From Prorocentrum cordatum (lineage: Eukaryota > Sar > Dinophyceae > Prorocentrales > Prorocentraceae), in assembly GCA_963575745.1 (NCBI GenBank), contig CAUYUJ010003558.1, positions 1,321,306 through 1,385,305 on the forward strand: a stretch of 64,000 nucleotides of DNA. Direction: 5' to 3'. Both the position numbers and the translations under genes were made by a program. Numbering within the stretch: position 1 is the first letter of the stretch; every line of letters starts with the position of its first letter. Below the pieces are notes generated by a model that was not told the DNA's origin, made no database searches, and saw nothing but the letters and a program-made list of their open reading frames with translations. This document shows positions 11,531-20,400 of this stretch, piece by piece.

Positions 11531-12808
11531 TTATCGCGTCGCCTCGCCGGGGCCCTGAATGAGGTGACCTTCGGGGTCTAAGATGCCACCGAAAGACGCC
11601 TTCTTGCTTTTGGGGGCCGGGCGGCTTGCGCGCGGGTAACCTGGGCAGCGCGGGCAACGCTGACCCCGTCGGGGCCCGCATTGGCCTCCTGGAGCAAACT
11701 GGCAAAGTTGTCGTGGGAGAGCTGGCCTAGCAACGCGTGGGGGGCCTCGAGATCCTCCCACCTGCGCGGGACACAGCCCGCGAACTTTCTGATGTCCGAG
11801 AAGGCGCGAACCGCTCAAAGCAGACATTCAAGGCCTCCTCTCCCCTTGGCTCTGAATGTGGCTAACGTCCAGGAAATCTTGTCAGGGGTCGCGCTGGCTC
11901 CATTCCTTTCACTTTCCTCCGTGACCATGCGAGACGCCCCATGCAGGATATCCATAGCCATCGCTAGTCGAGCATCAGCAGACGGAAGCTACGCGGCTTG
12001 CGAAAGTCGTCCAGCTCGTTAACGTGAGACGGGGGCATGCTACATTGGCATGTCCATTCTGGAAAAGATTGCTCATTTGCGAAACCAGCAGCTTGCAACT
12101 GGGCGAAGACGGGCAAAATGCCGCTGTCAAGCTTCAAGTCCGTCGCAGGCTGCAGCACGCTGGAATGGGCGGGCGGGCCGTGGACTCGAGCGTCTCTACA
12201 TGGGTTTTGCGTTGAGCGTGATGGAGCGGAGCAGTCCCGTTAAAATTGATGAATACGTTACTAAAGGACCCACCAAGTCCATGTGAGTGATCAGGAAAGT
12301 GACCACCAACGTGAACACGGGAGTCGCCCACTGCACTGAACGCAAAGCCGCCTCTGATCCAGAATGACGAAGAAGAGAGGATAATACGGTATACGAGTGC
12401 CCTCGGCGTTCGCCTCTTGACAATCAAAGAGTACACAAGCAGGAGGCGGATGTTGATTATCTGCACGCGGAAATTGGCACCCTGCGCATTCGCCGCCATG
12501 ATCCCCTCCTCCTCAAAGACCACGGGCCTGACTCTGTGAAGTAACGAAATCATGCTACGCCGGATGGCAACTACCACGCCGCCTGCGATGCGTTCGGCAC
12601 AGAAGCCCCTCGAACAACTAATATGACGCTGCTCGCCCCTAACATGTTGTAATTCAGCCGCGGGCGCACAGGATTCCTGAATTAGAGCAATATCGTGCCT
12701 CCCCAACCGGTTGTTTGGGGTCCCATATCGAGCAGGCGGCTTCCAGTGATTGCCGAAGACGCTACCAAACAGGCCAACGGCGTTCCAGGGGGCGATGCTG
12801 AGCTGCAA
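11531..12808 (-). pseudogene. Decayed LINE endonuclease domain and linker (LINE1 ORF2, APE part)
   Basis: The minus-strand frame from 12808 begins with text typical of apurinic-endonuclease-like LINE nucleases: LSIAPWNAVGLFG near the start, then HDIALIQES, whose Q-E matches the catalytic glutamate motif, then GGVVVAIRR and FRVQIINIRL. These are the first half of the exonuclease-endonuclease-phosphatase fold. The later GDFN and SDH motifs are not intact in this frame. Toward 11600, GGILDPEGHLIQGP resembles the linker found just before the RT in this LINE type. The enzyme would nick target DNA to prime reverse transcription; this copy is frameshifted. Confidence 0.7.
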
Positions 12809-13099
12809 ACAAGGAAGGCAGGGCGAGAGAAGAACGGACGAAGGAAAAAGGTCGGGCCCAACGCCGCAGACCTCGGAAGGGACGCTGCCTATTGAGCTAG
12901 AATGAAAAATAAGGAAGATCTCACGCTCATGCGCCTGCGGATCCTCCGCAGGCTCAGTGTGGTCACATAGGAACGGCGGAAGATGTCACGAGACGAGCTT
13001 GACGAGCCCTGCGATGCGATCTGCCTGTCCGAAATGCCGAACCAGTTCAGATTGCCGTGGTGCGGGGCCGCGTCCTTACCCGCCGCAGTGTTCTGGTTA
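12809..13099. other. LINE1 spacer between ORF1-like and ORF2-like text
   Basis: No domain is seen. Its position between the two LINE1 reading blocks suggests decayed ORF1 end or ORF2 start. Confidence 0.35.
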
Positions 13100-13897
13100 T
13101 CAGAAAAAAAAACATGCGCCTTCACCACGAGCCCCTGACATACCTTCGAGAATCGGATGCCGATGTGTGGGTTGACTTCGAATGTGCCTCCTTCGGGGTG
13201 ACCGCACGTGTTGAAGCAGGCCTTGCTGGGCCCCCACAGCGGCGAGTGCTGCCTCTTCTTCTCGCGAGCATGGGCTGGCTGACCATGACAGAAAATAAGC
13301 GGTTATGATGTGTTGGTTGTGCGATCGAAACAAATAATCACCTGCGTCGACCAAGTCTTGAATATAGGTGATGGGCTCATCGCGGCCGGGGAAGAATGGG
13401 GAGTACGTCATTGACACTTTGCACGTAATGGTGATGATCTTGTTCGCGTCGTCGCCGAGTGGGGCCTTCATGATCCCGCCATGGGCGATGGGCACCGCCC
13501 ACACCATGTTGTAGGATAATCCAAATACGTGCAGTCGGCATGGGTCTGCTTCCTGCCCTCGAGAGCGCGCGGCCGAAGCACTCGCAGCTGAGGGGGCTGA
13601 ACTGGATGTGCCACTGCGCGTGGTGCCGTGTCCGTCCATGATGCGGCGCAGCTTGGTTACCTCCTCGAAGCACTCGTTGTATTTCGAACCGATGTTGTTA
13701 TCTAGCTGCCCCACCGACATCTTCACGGAAAGCGCCCATTCGTTGAGCGCTGCTAACGCTGCATCAGTCGCAATGGTACGGTCGGTGATGGCCTGCTGTT
13801 GCGGCTGCAAATGCTCCATCATGTGCTTGAGCTGCTGGAACATATTTACGGTCGATGTAGCCTCCGTGGCCATCGCGAGAACCGAGATACCAAACAA
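13100..13897 (-). CDS. ORF1-like protein of LINE1 (coiled coil, degraded)
   Basis: This 265-codon minus-strand frame lies upstream of the endonuclease and RT text. Residues about 15-95 form a likely coiled coil (heptad-like FQQLKHMMEHL, then ALAALNEWAL and FEEVTKLRRIMDG). A Ser/Ala-rich linker follows, then RLHVFGLSYNMVWAV, which could be the start of an RRM-like fold; the tail looks frameshifted. LINE ORF1 proteins are RNA-binding chaperones with this coiled-coil-then-RRM order. The role is inferred from position and shape. Confidence 0.5.
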   Translation of the reverse strand: MFGISVLAMATEATSTVNMFQQLKHMMEHLQPQQQAITDRTIATDAALAALNEWALSVKMSVGQLDNNIGSKYNECFEEVTKLRRIMDGHGTTRSGTSSSAPSAASASAARSRGQEADPCRLHVFGLSYNMVWAVPIAHGGIMKAPLGDDANKIITITCKVSMTYSPFFPGRDEPITYIQDLVDAGDYLFRSHNQHIITAYFLSWSASPCSREEEAALAAVGAQQGLLQHVRSPRRRHIRSQPTHRHPILEGMSGARGEGACFFF

Positions 13898-14017
13898 ACT
13901 GAGTGGCCAAAACGCTGCGCCAGCGAGTCGAAACTTGGCCGGTCCTTGAAGCTGACACGTGTGAGACTGCGGAGAAACTCCCAGTGGACGCTCGAACGGG
14001 CCTCAAGCTTGGTGGCG

Positions 14018-14056
14018 GTGATGATGATGATGATGATGATGATGGTGAGGATGAGG
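14018..14056. repeat. GAT/GAGGAT microsatellite, left half of the retroelement insertion site
   Basis: GATGATGAT, then GGTGAGGATGAGG, ending exactly where repeat B2 starts. It continues the right-hand microsatellite beginning at 24298: joined around the shared AT they read gatgaggatgaggatgatg. Confidence 0.9.
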
Positions 14057-14218
14057 ATTCTCCCGCACGCAGCGCAAGCGATCAGGTCCCGGAGGCGGGC
14101 GCGCGGCGCGCGCGCGGCGACCCGTAAAGGATGACGGGGCGCCGCGCCCGAGCCGTGCGGCGCCCTCAGACGACCTCGTCCAACGAGGCCATCTGGACGG
14201 CCAGGTGGCCGTAGCAGC
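14057..14218 (-). repeat. Split direct repeat B2 (outer 3' end)
   Basis: 162 bases starting ATTCTCCCGCACGCAGCG and ending GTAGCAGC on the plus strand. It matches 14316-14477 with no indel and about two substitutions (CCCGAGCCGTGC against CCCAAGCCGCGC). Confidence 0.9.
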
Positions 14219-14256
14219 GCCGCAGGCCTGCCTGAGTAAGGCGGGGAGGGGGGGAG

Positions 14257-14317
14257 GGGGCCGAGAAGCTGCAGGACCTGAACGGGCGCGAGCGGCAAGG
14301 AGAATAGAGAAGCGCAT
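14257..14317 (-). repeat. Split direct repeat A2 (internal)
   Basis: 61 bases running from GGGGCCGAGAAGCTGCAGG to AGAGAAGCGCAT on the plus strand, identical to 24237-24297. Its last two bases overlap the first two of B1, giving the preformed junction GCGC-AT-TCTC. Confidence 0.9.
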
Positions 14318-14477
14318 TCTCCCGCACGCAGCGCAAGCGATCAGGTCCCGGAGGCGGGCGCGCGGCGCGCGCGCGGCGACCCGTAAAGGATGACGGGGCG
14401 CCGCGCCCAAGCCGCGCGGCGCCCTCAGACGACCTCGTCCAACGAGGCCATCTGGACGGCCAGGTGGCCGTAGCAGC
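14316..14477 (-). repeat. Split direct repeat B1 (internal)
   Basis: Second copy of the 162 base B repeat. In coding direction it begins 11 bases past the pol stop codon, as expected for the first part of a B1-A2-B2 terminus. Confidence 0.9.
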
Positions 14478-14488
14478 CATACCCAGGC

Positions 14489-17400
14489 TCAAAGCCCTTG
14501 CGAAGTGACAAGGTTTTGGCGGGCGGCCGCGAGCAGAAGGGGCCACGCAGTGGGGCCACAGTTCAGAAAGGAAGCGACAAGGAAGTCGCTCGCGCCATCG
14601 AAGTAGGTGACACGGGCCCGAGCGGCATCAGGCAAGGCGGAAAGCATCGCGGCGGAAGCATCGTCGTGCAAGAAGCGCTCCGCGCTAGACGCCTGGCGCC
14701 AGCGACTACGCCAGAAGATACGACCAATATCTTCTGTGGCCGTATGAAAGTCTGTCGCGCCTGAGCCGCGGGGGCAAGCAGGGGTCAAGTGGAACCCCGC
14801 TGGCGTCTCGGCGAGCGGTACGCCTAACGCCAAAAGTAAATGGTTCCACCGAGTACGGAAGCCGCTTTGACCAAAGGTCGACAGAGGATCGGTGGGACCC
14901 AAATGCCGAAAGACCATCTCCAAAACCCGAACCACCGCTTTGTCAGAGCACCAGGCGTGCTGTGGCGGGTAAGACATGCTGCTCACTGGATCGGGAATGG
15001 TCATCCAAGCGTTGCCTGAGGACTCAAGGCAATCCGAAGGCAACAAAAGGTCACAGCGACGGGCTGACAGCAGCTCGTCGGGCTTCAAGGACATCGTGAA
15101 CCCTGCCAGCAGCAAGGCGGCCATGACTGGCCAGTCCCAAGTGAAACAAACTGCCACCATAGCGCGCAAGAGCGCTCGTGGCATTGGCGGCCGAAGGCGA
15201 GGTGGCTGAGACCGCTTCCAGGCCCTCGCCACTCCCCACGCCTCGGTGAGAAAGGGCTTCCAATGAGGGAGACGTGCCTGGACGCCTATGATCGCGTGCA
15301 CCAGGATGTTGAGCGGGAAACCTGCGTCGTGCAGCCACACGCCGAACGTTGCGAGGAACCTCGACAGCAGGATCCCACTACGATACAGCGGAAGTGGCGC
15401 CACCCCTGCGTCCTCGGCGCACCACAATTCGAACGCGTAGAGAGCTCTTTTGCGCCGATCGCCGGCCGAAGTCAGAACAGCGCCTGACCAGGGAGCGCTG
15501 GGAGGCTCCGTCTCTGCCGCCCTGCGGCGGCGGCGGCGCGCGGGGTGGGGGACTCGCCGAGGCCAGGCAAGGGTGGCACTCTCGTCGCGATGCCGCGCCG
15601 GCTCAGCCTCGCTGTGCAAGCCCGTACCAACCCTGGCCTCCGCCTCGGCGGCGCTGTCCACCTCCGCGAGGGCAGTTGGCGCTGCCACAGGCGAGGGCGA
15701 GTACGCCGCCGCCTCAGGGAATCCAGCGGAGGCGGCCTCTCTGACGCAATCAGCAAGACGAGAGCGGGCGATGCGCATCGCATCCTTGCGCCGCTCGAGC
15801 TCGGCTAAGAGCGTCTGCATTCGCTTCGCCAGCTCTCCCGCGCTCTCGCCAGTCTCTTCGCCTGTTCCCAGCATAACCTCGGTGAGAGCGGCCTCGGCAG
15901 CGGCGACCGAGGATAGGAATCGCGCGCGAGCGCGCCGGTCGGCACGCGCGCGCCGCGCAACCGCGGCCGCTGGGCCAGCGACTCGGCTGGTGCGCATCGC
16001 AACCGAGGTAGCGCACGCCCCGTCTTGGGGCAGGCCTCGAGCCGCGCGCGCAGAGGGCTCCAAGGAGTCGAGAAGGTGTGGCGCAGCCGCCAACGCGTCC
16101 GAGCCCTTCTCGTGCGCGGCTCCGCTAGGTTGGGGGAGATCCGCGCTATCAACGGGCGAGTCCACCGACAGAAGTGCGGCGCGAGGCGCGGCCGCGGGGC
16201 CAAGAGACCTCGGACTGGCCCCGGCACGGGGCGCGGCCTCAAGCATGGCGAAGGAGGCGGCGGCGGGCCCCGAGGCCGCGGGTATGCGCGCAAGCGCGTT
16301 CGGCCGCAATCGATCCGCAGGAACCCGCACAGAAGTGCGGCGCGAGGGGCGCGGCCGCGGGGCCAAGAGACCTCGGACTGGCCCCGGCACGGACTCAAGC
16401 ATGGCGAAGGAGGCGGCGGCGGGCCCCGAGGCCGCGGGTATGCGCGCAAGCGCGTTCGGCCGCAATCGATCCGCAGGAACCCGCATGGGTGCGCCGTCGA
16501 CGCGTAATGCTGGTGGCGCACTGGCGGCGCGAGCAGGAGGGCCCATGCTGATCCTGGCGCCCCGCGCCAAGAATGCGCCAACCGGCAAGCTCCCGGAGCT
16601 CGCCGAGCCGGTGACCGTGGGCGGGTCGCGAGCTCCGGAAGCGAGGTCGCAAGCGGGGTCGCTGCCGGAGCCGCGCGGCGGCGGAGCGGCCGCGAAGCGG
16701 GCGGCTGGGCCAGCCGAGCGGGTGCTCGCGCGAGCGCCCCGCGGCGGCGGTGCGCGGCGAGAGCCCCGCGGCGACGCCACTGGCGGCGCGTCCTGCGAGT
16801 CCGACTGGCGTCGCGGGGCGCGGTCGGAAAAAGTATGCGGAACGCGGGCGCCGTCCCCCGGCGCAAGCGGCGCGTCGCGCCACTTCGAGGTGCTGCCGAG
16901 CCGGGCGCTGCTGGAGGGGGCACCGGGCGCGCCTGCTCCAAGGCCCGGGCTCCAGGAGCGCGAAGGCAAAGGCTCACGCCCCTCGTCCGCCGACGCGGCG
17001 GCGCGATGGCGCGCGCAAGGCTGGCCCCACAGCGCGAAATTGGCAGTGCGCCTGGCCCTACGACCCGGGGGCGGCGCGGCCGCGCCAGGCGCCGAGAGCA
17101 GCGCCGCGGGCGCACGAGCAGCGCGCGCACGACGGGGGCGCTCAGCGCGAACCGTTTCCGCTGGACGAGCTGGCCGATGGCGCCTTCCGCGCGAAGAGCA
17201 GGGCGCCGAGGGAGTCCCAGAGGCGGAGGCCCCGAAATCCGGCCGTGCTCCGCCCAGCTCGGGCTGCAAGCACTGGCAGGCGCCGGCGGCGCGCCCGTCT
17301 GGCCACGGCCGCGCTCTTGCATATAGGCGCGGGCCCGCACGAACGCCTCCGCGGCAAGTCCCGTGCTCCCGTTCCTGGCAAGGTAGGGTTCCCGCCCCCG

Positions 17401-20400
17401 GCTGGCAACGAGAAGCCTCGCCAAGCAGGAGCGACTTCGCGTCGCAGAACCTGGACCAGAGGGGAGAGGCGTCCGCGCGGTCCGATGCGGACAATGGGCG
17501 ATGGCGCGCCCTGTCCGGGCGGTGCGGCGTGGCCAACCGCCGGAACTGGCGTTCCATGGCCGACCGGTCGGCACCCGGTTTGAGCTGAAGGAGCTCGCGC
17601 GCCGTCCGCACCTTTGCAACCTTGGCGGGTCGCTTGGGATCGGTCCGGGCGGCGAGCCTCGGCCTGGCCGCCGAAAGCTGGGCGGGCGCGCCGGGCGGGC
17701 CAGCGGCAACGGGGGCCGCACCCGGCCTGAAGGGCGCTTCGAAAGGCGACGCGCCCTGGGAGGCTTCATGGGGAAGCGCGGAGAGCTCAGCGGCACCTTC
17801 GGCGCTCCTTCCCCCGAGGCATCCGCCGCCCACCGCGGGAGAGGCGTTCCGCCTAGGAATCTCTGGAGCCTCGGCTTGCGCTGGGTCGGGCTGCGGAAGC
17901 GTGCCGGGAGCTTCGAGAAAAACCGGCGCCTCGACCCCAGTTGCGGCGGCCGCGCTTGCAAACCATGCGTCGGCCGCGGGGGCGGGCGAGAGAGGGGGAC
18001 GTGCCGCCAGACCATGGGCGGCCCGGGCATTCCCCCGCGCAAGGAGCCCCTGTGCTAGGACTAGCGCGGCGAGCCGTCCCCATAGGCAAGTGGGGTAGGG
18101 AGAATGCGCGTCAGCAAGTGCGACCCAATCGAACCTACCGAAATCGCCCGCCTCAGCGTCGACCAGCCACGCAGGAGCCTCCCTGGAGGGGGGGCGCACA
18201 GGCCGATTCCTGGTGGGGTCATCCGCCCTGTGGACGTCGGTGGGCACATAGAGGCCACCCATGTATAAGCCACCGCTCAAGATGTAAGGCAAAGCCGTGC
18301 TGAGGACATGGGAAAGCCCTGGAGAGCTGCTGCGACCGTGGGCGGCCGCGCCCAAGGCGACCTTAGAATCGAGCAGCACAGGGATCCGAGAGTCCGGCAT
18401 GCGAACGCAGCAGTACTTGCACAGACTCTTGAAAACAGTGGCCTCCAGGATGTTGATGTGACGCGGCATTCGAAATTCCCATTTATAGGCCAGGCGGAAG
18501 TGCAGCGCTTCCGACAGTTCGCTTATCCAGTGCGGCGCGACTGGGGGCTCAATGGAAGGGAGCCCCAAATCGCGATGCAGCTGGGTGAGCTCGGGGCCTA
18601 ATGGGACTCCCCGGTCCAGCACGGCAAGCAAACTTCGGTTGTGGAGGACCGTGTGCCACCCTCCGTGCTCAGACCGGCGCCACAACTCTTGGGAGAGATG
18701 TGGACTGATCGAGGAGCGGACCACTCCCCCCCAGCCGAGGGAGGCGTCCGTGCCGAACACTTCGGGGGAGTAGCCCGCGCGAAGGTCGGTAATGGCGACA
18801 AAGGCCAGGTAAGTGCAGGCTAGCAGCTCGTCGCGAACGGAGACGGGGAGCTCGTATTCGAACCCATCTTCCGTCGACAACGACGACAGGAAGTTGTAGA
18901 CGCGCGTGAAAATCGACAGCATGGGCCTGCGAAAGAGAAACACTTGCACCCAACATCCGACGAGCGACGCTAGCACCGCGCGGGTCGAATGACCGAGGTA
19001 CACTTGGATGAGGGTTAGCCGGCACAGGGCCACGGTGCGCACAGGAGGCGCGCACACGATGCCTATCCGACCCTCCACCTCGGCACCGACCACGACCTTA
19101 TGAGTCGCGCCACGGGTCCGCTTACCAGGGTGCTGGACCAGCCCCACGCGAGGGTAGCCGCGGTCGCACGCAGGAAACACCTCCTTATCACGACGATTTG
19201 GGTCGTCGGGGCGGGGAGCTAGGCCATTCCAGGACAGCTTCTGGAAGCCCGTGTGATCGTCGATGTTCAACATCTCGACGAAATGGCCACGCGGAAACGG
19301 AGTCCTGTGCACAGCTTGCTCATGGGGGCGAAGAGCCCCGAAGCTGCGAAGGACACCCTCGTGCGCAGAGTTTGCGATTTCCACGGCCATGTTGTCGCCC
19401 ATGGCCAGCGCGTTCAAGCACGGGGAAACATCCGCGCCCTCGAGGTCAGGGCGCCACGCATTGAATGCCTTGAACCGCGCACTGGGCAGCCGCACGCGGA
19501 GGGCATTGCGCTTCGCTCGAGCTGGTGGCACCTTAAAGGTGTAATAGAACTCGCGTAAGTCATCGCATGACACCACCAACCACTCGCCTGCAGCGAGACC
19601 CATGCGGCAGAGCAGGAAAGCCTGCCCAAGGCGCTGAGTGCTGGAAGAAATGCTCTGACAGCGACTGTTCACCACCGTGGGATTAAGAATCAGCCGATCG
19701 TACTCGCTGTCCTTGGGGACCCTGAACGCTCCGCAAGCCTCATCCCAAGCCAGGTCTGAGGTGGGAGTCAAGTACAGGGCGCCGCAGGAGTCCCACTTCC
19801 GAAGAAGCTCCCACAGCTGATCACGGTCCATGTGGACGCGGGCCCCCGGGAGGCCCGATGGCCACTCGGCCGACGGAAGACGCATGGTTTCGGGGTCGTG
19901 AAAAGCTTTGCGGACCCGCGCGTCGGCGAGGAAGGGAGTGGGATCAAACGTCGGAGAATAATCCCACTTGATGCGGGACGCCCTGACTCGGAGGTCGAAG
20001 GGCTCAGACTGGGTGGAGTCCCAGCCTGCCGCTGAAGCCAACGATCCAGGCACAGGAGGCGCGCTGGACGGGCATTGCCGCATGGGGGCGGGCACCTGGG
20101 AAGAGGAGGTGAAGGAAGCCTCGATAGCTGCAACATGGGTGGCCAGGCCATGGAGCGAGACTTCAGTGGCGTCGAACTTGGAGAAAGCCCGACCTAAGTC
20201 GCTCTTGCCGCCGCGGGCAAGGCGAACTGCGATCCGACACAACCGCTCGAGGCGGTCGCGAGTACCCTCCTGGCAGGGCGTGGCCGCTGTGCACACATGG
20301 GCCTCGATGGGAGCGAGGCTGGGATGGCCCAAGGTGAGCCAGTTTAGCGCAACAACGGCGTGCTGTGCTAAGGTGCGCGCTGCGCGCCTCAAGCGCCACC

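Noticed and set aside
13100-13897. Host coiled-coil gene instead of LINE ORF1
   Set aside because: Not excluded, but its position just upstream of the LINE1 endonuclease and its likeness in layout to the frame upstream of LINE2 favour ORF1.
15450-17588. 712-codon plus-strand ORF antisense to the pol frame
   Set aside because: It lies in very GC-rich, stop-poor DNA, its product is Ala/Arg/Gly-rich with the internal 160 base duplication, and the opposite strand carries the real domains on either side.
15805-18042. 745-codon minus ORF overlapping pol in another frame
   Set aside because: Arg/Pro/Leu-rich shadow of the pol frame with no domain. The pol frame explains the RNase H, J-like and recombinase text.
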